A stretch of 64,000 bases of DNA from Streptomyces decoyicus (GTDB lineage Bacteria; Actinomycetota; Actinomycetes; Streptomycetales; Streptomycetaceae), in assembly GCF_019880305.1 (NCBI RefSeq), contig NZ_CP082301.1:3286001-3350000 (forward strand). Direction: 5' to 3'. Positions 45,869-54,657 of this stretch are shown one piece after another. The notes beneath the pieces were generated by a model that was not told where the DNA came from, searched no databases, and saw only the letters and a list, made by a program, of their open reading frames with translations. The position numbers and the translations under genes were made by a program. Numbering within the stretch: position 1 is the first letter of the stretch; every line of letters starts with the position of its first letter.

Positions 45869-46825
45869 ATGCGAATCGTGGTTCTGGCCGGCGGTATCGG
45901 CGGCGCCCGCTTTCTGCGGGGACTGAAGGCAGCGGCTCCGGACGCGGACCTCACCGTCATCGGCAACACCGGCGACGACATCCATCTGTTCGGGCTCAAG
46001 GTGTGTCCCGACCTCGACACCGTGATGTACACGCTCGGCGGCGGCATCAATGAGGAGCAGGGCTGGGGCCGGACCGACGAAACCTTCCGGGTGAAGGAGG
46101 AGTTGGCCGCCTACGGCGTCGGCCCCGAGTGGTTCGGGCTCGGTGACCGGGACTTCGCCACCCACATCGTGCGGACCCAGATGCTGGGCGCCGGATATCC
46201 GCTCAGCGCCGTCACCGAGGCGCTGTGCGCGCGCTGGAAGCCCGGCGTCCGGCTGCTGCCGATGTCCGACGACCGGGTCGAGACCCATGTCGCGATCGAC
46301 GAAGACGGCGAGCGCAAGGCGGTCCATTTCCAGGAGTACTGGGTGCGGCTGCGCGCCTCGGTGCCGGCGCATGCCGTGGTACCGGTCGGCGCGGACCAGG
46401 CCAAGCCCGCTCCGGGCGTGCTGGAGGCCATCGCCGAGGCGGACGTGGTGCTGTTCCCGCCGTCCAACCCGGTGGTCAGCATCGGGACGATCCTGGCGGT
46501 GCCGGGCATCCGTGAGGCCATCGCGGACGCCGGGGTACCGGTGGTCGGTCTCTCGCCGATCGTCGGTGACGCCCCCGTGCGCGGGATGGCCGACAAGGTG
46601 CTGGCGGCGGTGGGTGTGGAGGCGACCGCCTCGGCCGTCGCCCGCCACTACGGCTCCGGGCTGCTGGACGGCTGGCTGGTCGACTCCGTCGACGCGGACG
46701 CCGTGGCGGAGGTCGAGGCGGCCGGGATCCGCTGCCGGGCCGTGCCCCTGATGATGACGGACCTGGACGCGACGACCGCGATGGTGCGCGAGGCGCTGGC
46801 CATGGCCGAGGAGGTCCGGGCGTGA
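45869..46825 (+). CDS. fbiA: F420 biosynthesis transferase FbiA (CofD family)
   Basis: 318 residues. The N-terminus has the glycine-rich G-G-I-G-G-A-R-F loop, then G-N-T-G-D-D and L-G-D-R-D, which bind the deazaflavin Fo and metal; the S-N-P-V-V-S-I-G segment binds the nucleotide part. In actinobacteria it joins Fo with enolpyruvyl-diphosphoguanosine to make dehydro-F420-0 (the archaeal CofD uses the lactyl form). Full length. Its stop overlaps the fbiB start (GTGA, 46822-46825), so the two are one operon. The guanylyltransferase FbiD is not in this window. Confidence 0.95.
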   Translation: MRIVVLAGGIGGARFLRGLKAAAPDADLTVIGNTGDDIHLFGLKVCPDLDTVMYTLGGGINEEQGWGRTDETFRVKEELAAYGVGPEWFGLGDRDFATHIVRTQMLGAGYPLSAVTEALCARWKPGVRLLPMSDDRVETHVAIDEDGERKAVHFQEYWVRLRASVPAHAVVPVGADQAKPAPGVLEAIAEADVVLFPPSNPVVSIGTILAVPGIREAIADAGVPVVGLSPIVGDAPVRGMADKVLAAVGVEATASAVARHYGSGLLDGWLVDSVDADAVAEVEAAGIRCRAVPLMMTDLDATTAMVREALAMAEEVRA

Positions 46826-48153
46826 ACGACGCCGCCCAGGTGCCCGCGTACCGGGTGTGGGCGCTGCCGGGGGTGCCCGAGGTGCGGCCGGGCGATGACC
46901 TCGTCAAGCTGATCGTCGCGGCGGCGACCGCCGACGGCCTGCCTCAACTCGCCGACGGCGACGTGCTGTTGGTGACATCGAAGATCGTCAGCAAGGCCGA
47001 GGGCCGGGTGGTCGAGGCCACCGACCGCGAGGCGGCGATCGACCGGGAGACGGTGCGGGTGGTGGCCCGGCGCGGCCCGCTGCGGATCGTGCAGAACCGG
47101 CAGGGCCTGGTGATGGCCGCGGCCGGCGTCGACGCCTCCAACACCCCTTCGGGGACGGTGCTGTTGCTGCCGGAGGACCCGGACGCCTCGGCGCGCGCCC
47201 TGCGGGCGGGCCTGCGCACCGCGCTCGGCGTCGATGTCGGCGTCGTCATCAGCGACACCTTCGGGCGGCCGTGGCGCAACGGCCTCACCGATGTCGCCAT
47301 CGGGGCGGCCGGGGTGCGGGTGCTGGACGATCTGCGCGGCGGGACGGATGCGTACGGCAATCCGCTCAGCGCGACGGTGGTGGCCACCGCCGACGAACTG
47401 GCCGCCGCGGGCGATTTGGTGAAGGGCAAGGCCGCCGGGCTGCCGGTCGCGGTGGTGCGCGGCCTGTCCCATGTCGTCGAGGAGGCGGGCGAGGGCGCCG
47501 GGGCGCGCGCGATGGTGCGCGGCGCCGAGGACGACATGTTCCGGCTGGGCACTTCGGAGGCCGTCCGTGAAGCGGTGACGACGCGGCGTACGGTCCGCGC
47601 CTTCACGGGGGAGCCGGTCGACCCGGGGGCGGTCCGGCGCGCGGTGGCGGCGGCGCTCACGGCGCCGGCGCCGCATCACACCACGCCGTGGCGGTTCGTC
47701 CTCCTGGAGTCGCCGCAGACGCGGGCGCGGCTGCTGGACGCGATGCGGGACGCCTGGATCGCGGATCTGCGCGGCGACGGCAAGTCGGAGGAGTCCATCG
47801 CCAAGCGGGTGCGGCGCGGCGAGGTGCTGCGCAGCGCGCCGTATCTGGCGGTGCCGTGCATGGTGCTGGACGGGTCGCACGACTACCCCGACGCGCGGCG
47901 GAGCGCTGCGGAGCGGGAGATGTTCGTCGTGGCCCACGGCGCGGGGATCCAGAACTTCCTGGTCGCGCTGGCGGGCGAACGTCTGGGCTCCGCCTGGATC
48001 TCGTCGACGATGTTCTGCCGGGACGTGGTCCGCGACGTGCTCGGGCTTCCCGCGGACTGGGAGCCGATGGGGGCGGTGGCCGTCGGGCACCCGGCGGCGG
48101 CACCCGCGCCACGTCCGGCGCGGGACGCCGACGACTTCGTCATCGTGCGCTGA
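46822..48153 (+). CDS. fbiB: Bifunctional F420:gamma-glutamyl ligase / FMN reductase FbiB
   Basis: 443 residues. The N-terminal half (about 1-245) is the CofE-type F420-0:glutamyl ligase, with [10 protein letters not shown] and [12 protein letters not shown]. The C-terminal half (about 250-443) is a nitroreductase-fold FMN domain with T-R-R-T-V-R-A-F and G-A-G-I-Q-N-F. In actinobacteria the latter reduces dehydro-F420-0 and the former adds glutamates. The start is fixed by the GTGA overlap with fbiA. The stop lies inside a short tandem repeat. Confidence 0.95.
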   Translation: MNDAAQVPAYRVWALPGVPEVRPGDDLVKLIVAAATADGLPQLADGDVLLVTSKIVSKAEGRVVEATDREAAIDRETVRVVARRGPLRIVQNRQGLVMAAAGVDASNTPSGTVLLLPEDPDASARALRAGLRTALGVDVGVVISDTFGRPWRNGLTDVAIGAAGVRVLDDLRGGTDAYGNPLSATVVATADELAAAGDLVKGKAAGLPVAVVRGLSHVVEEAGEGAGARAMVRGAEDDMFRLGTSEAVREAVTTRRTVRAFTGEPVDPGAVRRAVAAALTAPAPHHTTPWRFVLLESPQTRARLLDAMRDAWIADLRGDGKSEESIAKRVRRGEVLRSAPYLAVPCMVLDGSHDYPDARRSAAEREMFVVAHGAGIQNFLVALAGERLGSAWISSTMFCRDVVRDVLGLPADWEPMGAVAVGHPAAAPAPRPARDADDFVIVR

Positions 48154-48255
48154 TCCGTCGTCGTGCGCTGATCCGTCTCGTGTGCGAATCCGTGAGCGTG
48201 ATCCGTGAGCGTGTGCTGATCCGTCGTCGCGCACTGATCCGTCGTCGTGCGCCGG
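48145..48255. repeat. Degenerate short tandem repeats at the fbiB 3' end
   Basis: GTGCGCTGATCCGTC occurs at 48145-48159 and 48163-48177 and recurs with changes up to about 48255 (units with TGATCCGT or AATCCGTGAGCG). The first copy includes the fbiB stop codon TGA at 48151, so the array copies the gene end. Confidence 0.85.
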
Positions 48256-48274
48256 ACCGCGCCGTCGCTCCGGG

Positions 48275-49180
48275 TCAGAGCCGGGCGATGTCCCCCACGG
48301 GGAACCGCGGGGCGCGGCGCGGCGGGACACGGCCGGACAGCAGGATCAGCCTGGCCGCGCGGTGCCGCTGGCCCTCGTAGGGGGCGAGGAGTTCGAGCAT
48401 CTCCTCGTCGGTGGTGCCGCGGCGGCCGGTGAGGGCATAGCCGATGATCTTCGGCAGATGGAGATCGCCGACCGTGATCGCGTCCGGCGCGCCGAGAGTG
48501 CGCTGAAGGGTCTCGGCGGCCGTCCACGGGCCGATGCCCGGTATCGCCGTCAGCCGGCGGGTGGCGTCCGCGAGATCCATCCGTGCGGCCTCCTCCATCC
48601 GGCGGGCGGCCCGCACCGCGCGCAGGATCGTGGACGAGCGCTTGGCGTCGACGCCCGCGCGGTGCCACTCCCAGGAGGGGACCAGCGCCCAGCCGCGCGG
48701 GTCCGGCATCACCCGCATCCGCTCCCAGGGGCCGGGGGCGGGCTCGCCGTGCCGCTGGAGCAGGAGGCGCCAGGCGCGGTAGGCCTCGTCGCTGGTGACC
48801 TTCTGCTCCAGGACCGAAGGGATCAGCGACTCCAGGACCAGGCCGGTCCTCGCCAGCCGGACGCCGGGGTGACGGCGGCGCGCCTCATGGACGATGCGGT
48901 GCCGGGCGGTCAGCTGCGCCGGGTCGTCGGACTCCCCCAGCAGGTCGGGAAGGTGTGCCAGCAGCCAGTCGGCGCCCGGTCCCCAGGCCTCCGCCTCAAC
49001 GCTGCCGGTGGCCGGGCGGGCCGCGACGCGCAGCGTGCCGGGGCCCTGGGGCGTACGGCAGGCCCGCCACAGTTCGCCGCCGCGCACCGCGAACGCGGGG
49101 TCGCCGGGACCCCGCTGGAGCACACCAAGGGTGCGGTGCAGGTCGAACGGGCCGGGCGGCAGCCAGGTACGGGCGGGCAT
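48275..49180 (-). CDS. HhH-GPD DNA glycosylase, AlkA-like
   Basis: 301 residues. The helix-hairpin-helix (about 208-225, I-P-G-I-G-P-W-T) and the catalytic Asp239 in T-V-G-D-L-H-L-P mark the HhH-GPD superfamily. No iron-sulfur cysteines and no catalytic Lys are present at the hairpin, which fits the monofunctional 3-methyladenine type. It probably removes alkylated purines. A Cys and Trp-rich N-terminal domain is typical of AlkA-type enzymes. It is 75 bp downstream of the guanylyltransferase gene, probably cotranscribed, though the functions are unrelated. Confidence 0.88.
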   Translation of the reverse strand: MPARTWLPPGPFDLHRTLGVLQRGPGDPAFAVRGGELWRACRTPQGPGTLRVAARPATGSVEAEAWGPGADWLLAHLPDLLGESDDPAQLTARHRIVHEARRRHPGVRLARTGLVLESLIPSVLEQKVTSDEAYRAWRLLLQRHGEPAPGPWERMRVMPDPRGWALVPSWEWHRAGVDAKRSSTILRAVRAARRMEEAARMDLADATRRLTAIPGIGPWTAAETLQRTLGAPDAITVGDLHLPKIIGYALTGRRGTTDEEMLELLAPYEGQRHRAARLILLSGRVPPRRAPRFPVGDIARL

Positions 49181-49255
49181 GCGGCCAGGTTAGGCGATGC
49201 GGCCGGGGCGGGCCGGGCCCTGTGGACAAGCACGGTCACGGCCCCGGTGACCGGC

Positions 49256-50338
49256 CTACTGGTCGGAGGAGAAGCGCACCGACCCGGCCGGGATGTCGGC
49301 GTCGCACCAGATGCGGATGCCGCCGCGCAGCTCGTTGTCGGCGCCGATCCGCGCGCCGTCGCCGATGACCGCACCGTCCAGGACCGTACGGGCCCCGATG
49401 CGCGCGCCGGCGCCGATCAGCGAGTCACGGATCTGGGCGCCCTCCTCGATGACCGCGCCTTCGAGGACGGCGCTGCCGTCGATCCGGGCGCCGGAGCCGA
49501 TGACGGTGCGCGCTCCGGCGACGGTGCCGCCGGTGAGCTTGGCGTCGGGGGCGACCTCGGCGGTCTCCAGGACCAGGCGGTCACCGCGGCGGCCGGGCAC
49601 CGCCGGGGACGGGGCGCGGCCCAGGACCAGGTCGGCGGAGCCGCGGACGAAGGCCTGCGGGGTGCCGAGGTCGAGCCAGTACGTGGAGTCGACCATGCCC
49701 TGGAGGTGGGCGCCGTCGGCGAGCAGGCCGGGGAAGGTCTCGCGTTCGACGGAGACCGGGCGGCCGGCCGGGATGGTGTCGATGACGGACCGGTTGAAGA
49801 CGTAGGCGCCGGCGTTGATCTGGTCGGTGACGATCTCCTCGGGGGTCTGCGGCTTCTCCAGGAAGGCGGTGACCCGGCCGGTGTCGTCGGTGGGTACGAG
49901 GCCGAAGGCGCGCGGGTCCTCGACCCGGGTGAGGTGCAGGGAGACATCGGCACCGGAGGTGCGGTGGGTACCGACGAGGGCCGCGATGTCCAGACCGGTG
50001 AGGATGTCGCCGTTGAAGATCAGTACCGGGTCGTCGGGGCCGGAGTGCAGCCGGGAGGCGACATTGCGGATGGCGCCGCCGGTGCCCAGCGGCTCGTGCT
50101 CGGTGACGTACTCCAGGTGCAGGCCCAGCGCCGATCCGTCGCCGAAGTACGGCTCGAAGACCTCGGCGAGGTAGGAGGTGGCGAGGACGATGTGCTCGAC
50201 GCCCGCGGCCCGCGCGCGGGCCAGCTGATGGGTGAGGAACGGCACGCCGGCCGCCGGGACCATGGGCTTGGGCGTATGCACCGTCAGCGGACGCAGCCGC
50301 GTGCCCTTGCCGCCGACCAGGAGGATCGCTTCAGTCAC
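49256..50338 (-). CDS. Mannose-1-phosphate guanylyltransferase-like nucleotidyltransferase
   Basis: 360 residues. The N-terminal nucleotidyltransferase (about 1-230) has G-G-K-G-T-R-L-R-P (9-17) and the catalytic-type Lys24-Pro25, then F-N-G-D-I-L. The C-terminal part (about 250-345) is a left-handed beta helix of hexapeptide repeats (I-G-x-G-A-x units). It is a GDP-mannose pyrophosphorylase-like enzyme; with ManA and ManB in this window it would make GDP-mannose. A glucose-1-phosphate specificity cannot be ruled out. The GTG at 50338 has AGAGGA 5 nt upstream; the longer reading to 50446 begins inside a repeat. Its leader is duplicated. Confidence 0.88.
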   Translation of the reverse strand: MTEAILLVGGKGTRLRPLTVHTPKPMVPAAGVPFLTHQLARARAAGVEHIVLATSYLAEVFEPYFGDGSALGLHLEYVTEHEPLGTGGAIRNVASRLHSGPDDPVLIFNGDILTGLDIAALVGTHRTSGADVSLHLTRVEDPRAFGLVPTDDTGRVTAFLEKPQTPEEIVTDQINAGAYVFNRSVIDTIPAGRPVSVERETFPGLLADGAHLQGMVDSTYWLDLGTPQAFVRGSADLVLGRAPSPAVPGRRGDRLVLETAEVAPDAKLTGGTVAGARTVIGSGARIDGSAVLEGAVIEEGAQIRDSLIGAGARIGARTVLDGAVIGDGARIGADNELRGGIRIWCDADIPAGSVRFSSDQ

Positions 50339-50552
50339 TGTGTCCTCTGTTCGCTTCTCCGCCCGCTGGACCCCTCCTGCCCGATGGCGGGCAAGGAGGG
50401 AGCAGCGGTGCGGCTCTCGTCGTCGACCACAGCCCGGCGGCTGCACGTACGACGCTCACGGTGTCCTCTGTTCGCTTCTCCGCCCGCGCAGCGCAGCGGT
50501 GCGGCTCTCGTCGTCGACCACAGCCCGGCGGCTGCACGTGCGACGCTCACGG
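50339..50552. repeat. Tandem duplication of the guanylyltransferase leader
   Basis: Copy 1 (50339-50459, 121 bp) and copy 2 (50460-50552, about 93 bp) are nearly identical; they differ mainly by a 28-bp insertion in copy 1 and single base changes. Each holds the same GCTTCTCCGCCC-type block and the minus-strand AGAGGACAC ribosome binding site; a short third partial copy follows. On the minus strand copy 2 places a second GTG (GTGAGCGTC) after an identical ribosome binding site. The further 50553-50797 shows no gene. Confidence 0.9.
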
Positions 50553-50797
50553 TGTCTTCTCTGCTTCCTGCTGGGTCGGCCGATCGGCGGACCAGTGTAG
50601 GCAGACGGGCTGGCAGGCGCCCTCAGCGGTGGGGGGTGCCCCGCGCCGTTCGGATCACGGGGCCGCGCGGGCCGGGAGCGCAAACGTCGTGGTCGCTAAG
50701 ACGTGTCGACGGCCGGAACGGTTCAGTGGTCCCTGCAACATGCACCGTGCCGGACGCCCGCAAACCCGGGTGCTGCCGCCCGGCGTGACGGAGCAGG

Positions 50798-52147
50798 TCA
50801 GCGGCCCTGAAGGCCGGCCGCGGCGATGCGGGTGGCGGCGAGCTTGTTGTAGAGGTGGAGGCCGGGGCAGTCGGTGGTGAAGCCGTCCCGGTGGCCGGAG
50901 ATGACGTGCAGCGGGACCTTGGCGCCCTTGGGGAAGCGGTTTCCGCCGGCGGAGAGCAGCTTCGTCATGGTGCGCGGATCGACGCCGTAGAGACCGAGCT
51001 TCCAGGCCGTCAGACGGGCGATGGCGTCGATGGCGGGCCGGGGCGGTTCGGTGTCGGTGAAGGCGCCGAGGACGGCGATGCCGGTGCTGTCGGAGTTGAA
51101 GCCGAGGGTGTGGGCGCCCATGACGGGCTTGGCGACGCCGCCCGCCCGGCCCTCGTAGACCGTTCCGCACTTGTCGATGAGGAAGTTGTAGCCGATGTCC
51201 CGCCAGTGGTTGCTCATGACGTGGAAGCGGTACATGGCGCGGATCAGCGCAGGGGCCTCTTCGCAGGAGTAGTTGTTGCCGGAGCCGCTGTGGTGGACGA
51301 AGGCGGCGCGGACGGTGCGGGTGTAGGTGAACGCCTTTTCGCGCAGATGCTCGTCGGCGCCCCAGCCGGCCCGGGTGACGATGCGGGGACGCGGTCCGAT
51401 GGCGGGGTGGGCGGAGGGCGCCCCGCCCGCCGCGGCGATGTCGGCCTCGGAGGCGGCCTGGTCGAGGGCCGGGATCTCGGTGGCGCCGAGCGGGGCGAGC
51501 CCGTCGTTGGCGGCGGAGGCCGCGACGGCTTCGGCGCTGACCGGGGCCGGGGGGTCGGCGTGCGCACCGCGGACGGAGCGCGGTTTCCTGCCGGGGTCGA
51601 CGAGTTCCAGCCGTAGCCCGGCCGGGACGGTGGCCGGTGCGCGGTCGTGGGTCTCGGGGGTGATGCGCAGTTGGACGGCGTCGGAGTCGCCCACCCACAA
51701 CGGAGCGGTGCTGCCCCGTACGCCGCTGCCGTGCCGCTCGGCGGAGCCGAGGTCGGGAGCGTCGTCGTTGTGGACCTGGACGTCCTGCCAGTCGGACCAG
51801 TGGCCGCCGGTGGCACGGGTGCGGACCTGGACCCGGCCCCGCAGCTCGGCGGCGGCGTCGTCCCAGACGATCCCGAGCAGGGAGAACGGCCGTACGGTGC
51901 GGGCCGGCAGCCCCAGCGTCCCGGGGGTGGGCACCGTGGTGGTGTCGCGGTCGGTGGTGTGCGGGCCGGGTGCGCCGAGCGTCGCCACCGGCAGGGACTG
52001 GGTGCTGCCCGGCAGATCACCGGTTCTCGTGGCGTCCGGCGCGGCGGCCGGGGCGGGGGCGGCGCTCGCACCGGCCGTCGGGGTGAGGGAGAGGGCAAGG
52101 GCGGCGGTGCACACGGCGCCGAGGCAGGTCACGAGGAAGGGGCGCAT
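50798..52147 (-). CDS. Secreted PGRP-type N-acetylmuramoyl-L-alanine amidase
   Basis: 449 residues. A signal peptide (about 1-30, ending A-S-A-A-P) precedes a beta-rich, non-catalytic region (about 60-220). The amidase/PGRP domain (about 260-449) has R-A-G-W-G-A-D-E, zinc ligand His in F-V-H-H-S-G, the Y-N-F-L-I-D motif and H-R-D plus D-C-P-G for the remaining His and Cys. It cleaves the amide between muramic acid and the peptide in the wall. ATG 52147 has AGGA about 9 nt upstream; the ATG at 52165 lacks a ribosome binding site. It diverges from the TIGR03089 gene across 129 bp. Confidence 0.9.
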   Translation of the reverse strand: MRPFLVTCLGAVCTAALALSLTPTAGASAAPAPAAAPDATRTGDLPGSTQSLPVATLGAPGPHTTDRDTTTVPTPGTLGLPARTVRPFSLLGIVWDDAAAELRGRVQVRTRATGGHWSDWQDVQVHNDDAPDLGSAERHGSGVRGSTAPLWVGDSDAVQLRITPETHDRAPATVPAGLRLELVDPGRKPRSVRGAHADPPAPVSAEAVAASAANDGLAPLGATEIPALDQAASEADIAAAGGAPSAHPAIGPRPRIVTRAGWGADEHLREKAFTYTRTVRAAFVHHSGSGNNYSCEEAPALIRAMYRFHVMSNHWRDIGYNFLIDKCGTVYEGRAGGVAKPVMGAHTLGFNSDSTGIAVLGAFTDTEPPRPAIDAIARLTAWKLGLYGVDPRTMTKLLSAGGNRFPKGAKVPLHVISGHRDGFTTDCPGLHLYNKLAATRIAAAGLQGR

Positions 52148-52276
52148 GGACAAAATCCTGGACATGGGCGGACCGAACGCGCCAACGGTGGCCTGACGGC
52201 GCATCGGCCGATCCGGTGGCCGGGAGCTGCTGTGCCCGGCCCGCCGCCGGCCGCCGCCGCGCGTACCCTGGCCGCG

Positions 52277-53038
52277 ATGAACGCCACCGATCGCACCCCC
52301 GCCGACCTGCTGAGTTCCGCGCTCGCCGCGGACCCGGCCCGCCCGCTGGTGACCTTCTACGACGACGCCACCGGCGAGCGCGTGGAACTGTCCGTCGCGA
52401 CCTTCGCCAATTGGGTGGCCAAGACCGCCAACTACCTCCAGGGCGATCTGGCCGCCGAGCCCGGCGACCGGCTCGCGCTGCTGCTGCCCGCGCACTGGCA
52501 GACCGCCGTCTGGCTGCTGGCCTGCTCGTCGGTGGGCGTGGTCGCGGAGGTGGACGGCGATCCGGCCGCCGCCGATCTCGTCGTCGCCGGGCCGGACCGG
52601 CTCGATGCGGGGCGCGGCTGCTCCGGGGAGCGGGTGGCGCTGGCGCTGCGCCCGCTGGGCGGCCGTTTCCCGCAGCCCCCGGAGGGTTTCGCGGACTACG
52701 CCGTCGAGGTGCCGGGCCAGGGCGACCGGTTCGCGCCGTTCGCACCGGTGGACCCGGCGGCCGCGGCCCTGGTCGTCGGCGGCGAGGAGCTGACCGGTGC
52801 CGGGATCGTGGCCCGCGCGCTGGCCGACGCGGACGCGGCCGGGCTGCCCGAGGCGCCCCGGGTGCTGTCGGGGCTGCCGTACGACACCTGGCAGGGCCTG
52901 TCGTACGGGCTGTACGCGCCGCTGGTGACCGGCGGTTCCGTGGTGCTGTGCCGCCACCTGGACCAGCTGGACGCACCGGCCACGGCCACCCGCGAGAGCA
53001 GCGAGAAGATCACGTTCAGGGCGCCGCTGCCGCACTGA
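52277..53038 (+). CDS. TIGR03089 family protein
   Basis: 253 residues. The N-terminal part resembles the first lobe of AMP-binding enzymes (R-L-A-L-L-L-P-A-H-W-Q-T-A-V-W), but the protein is far too short to hold the adenylate-forming core and the phosphate-binding loop is absent. This truncated layout is the TIGR03089 family, known only from actinobacteria and without a known role. ATG 52277 begins the conserved part. It lies divergent from the amidase and 156 bp before the first LCP gene; it may share its promoter region. Confidence 0.8.
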   Translation: MNATDRTPADLLSSALAADPARPLVTFYDDATGERVELSVATFANWVAKTANYLQGDLAAEPGDRLALLLPAHWQTAVWLLACSSVGVVAEVDGDPAAADLVVAGPDRLDAGRGCSGERVALALRPLGGRFPQPPEGFADYAVEVPGQGDRFAPFAPVDPAAAALVVGGEELTGAGIVARALADADAAGLPEAPRVLSGLPYDTWQGLSYGLYAPLVTGGSVVLCRHLDQLDAPATATRESSEKITFRAPLPH

Positions 53039-53194
53039 GCGGCGCTCCCCCGTCCGGCGGACCGGTGGCGCCCGCGGCGGGCCGGTTCGCCCTTTTCGGT
53101 CCATGATCTTGAGTACGTACAACCCTGCGCGGGTTTCGTCCGTCTCTTGTTCCGTCCGAGCCCGTGTGCGGGCGCGACGCCGACTCCGTGAGGG

Positions 53195-54433
53195 ATGGAC
53201 GCACAGGTGACCGAGACCCCCGAACCCCCCAGGTTCGCCGGCTGGGGCGAGCGCCCCGCCCGGGGGCTGGGGCCGGGCCGGCCGGGACCGCCGCGCATTC
53301 CGCCCCACCGGTGGGGCCGGCGGCGCTGGGCCGCGCTGGGGATCGCCGGTTTCCTGCTGGGCGGGGCCGGTACCGGCTGGGCGGTGTACGCCAAGCTCAA
53401 CGGCAATATCCACACCGACAGCGCCACCGAGAGGGAGCTGCGGAAGTGGGAGTCCGAGCGGCCCCCCGCGGGCCCGCCGAACGCCGAGAACGTGCTGCTG
53501 CTCGGCTCCGACAGCCGTACGGGCGACAACGGCCGGTACGGCCGCAGCAACGGCGAGCGCTCGGACACCACGATGCTGCTGCACCTCGCGGCGGACCGGA
53601 AGAGCGCCACCGCGGTGAGCATCCCGCGCGATCTGGTGGTGACCGTTCCGCACTGCAAGAACCCGGACGCCACGGAGACCGAACCGCGGACAGCCCGGTT
53701 CAACGAGGCGTTCGCGCTCGGCGGCGCGGCCTGCACGATCCGGACGGTCGAGAAGCTGACCGGTATCCGTGTCGACCACTACCTGATCATCGACTTCGTC
53801 GGCTTCAAGAAGATGGTGGACGCGGTGGACGGCGTCGAGATCTGTCTGACCCGGCCCGTCCACGACCGCGAGGCGGAGCTCTCCCTGCCCGCGGGCCGGC
53901 AGACGCTGCACGGCGAGGCCGCGCTCGGATTCGTACGGGCCCGTAAGAGCCTGGGCAACGGCAGCGACACCCAGCGCATGCAGCGGCAACAAGACTTTCT
54001 TGGCGCTCTCGTGAAGAAAGTGCAGAGTAATGGTGTCCTGCTCAATCCGACCCGGCTGTATCCGGTGCTGGATGCCGCGACCAGTTCACTGACCACGGAC
54101 GCCGCGCTGGCTTCCTTGAAGGGGCTGTACGAATTGGTGCGCAGTACCCGCAGCATTCCCACCGGCCGGGTCCAGTTCATGACCGTGCCGCGCCGGGAGT
54201 ACCGCTACGACCCCAACCGCGATGAGCTGCTCCAGCCGGACGCCGGCCGGCTCTTCGGGCAGCTGCACGGGGATCTTCCGGTGACGGTGAAGCCTCCGCC
54301 CGACGCCCGGGAGAAGCCGGTCCGCACGGGAGGCGGATCGCCGGCCGGCCGGGCGACCGGGCCGCCCTCGCCGTCGCCGAGTTCGAGCCCCGCCTTTCCC
54401 GGAACGACGGCGGAACACGGGATCTGCGAATAA
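53195..54433 (+). CDS. LytR-CpsA-Psr (LCP) family protein 1
   Basis: 412 residues. A short cytoplasmic N-terminus, rich in Pro and Arg, then a membrane anchor at about 44-66, and an external LCP domain (about 95-300). Motifs: G-S-D-S-R, S-I-P-R-D-L, V-D-H-Y-L-I-I-D-F and F-V-R-A-R-K, the Arg/Asp residues that bind polyprenyl pyrophosphate. LCP enzymes join lipid-linked glycopolymers to peptidoglycan. It lacks the C-terminal LytR_C domain found in the next two. ATG 53195 is preceded by GTGAGGG. Last 40 residues are Pro/Ser-rich. Confidence 0.93.
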   Translation: MDAQVTETPEPPRFAGWGERPARGLGPGRPGPPRIPPHRWGRRRWAALGIAGFLLGGAGTGWAVYAKLNGNIHTDSATERELRKWESERPPAGPPNAENVLLLGSDSRTGDNGRYGRSNGERSDTTMLLHLAADRKSATAVSIPRDLVVTVPHCKNPDATETEPRTARFNEAFALGGAACTIRTVEKLTGIRVDHYLIIDFVGFKKMVDAVDGVEICLTRPVHDREAELSLPAGRQTLHGEAALGFVRARKSLGNGSDTQRMQRQQDFLGALVKKVQSNGVLLNPTRLYPVLDAATSSLTTDAALASLKGLYELVRSTRSIPTGRVQFMTVPRREYRYDPNRDELLQPDAGRLFGQLHGDLPVTVKPPPDAREKPVRTGGGSPAGRATGPPSPSPSSSPAFPGTTAEHGICE

Positions 54434-54657
54434 AGATGCCGCAAAGTACAGCCGGTGACTCGAATGGATTGGGCGGATTGCCCAGTTGTAGGCAAGTGGA
54501 ATTTGTCACGAGCGTCGCGGGGCGCTGAACTGGGCGGATAGTGTGAGCGATCCGGTCGCAGGACCAGCTGACCGATGAACCATGCAATGCACGATCGACC
54601 GACCGAGCGCCTTGAGGGGATGGCGCCGCGTGGCACCGACGGAGGACTCAAGGCACC

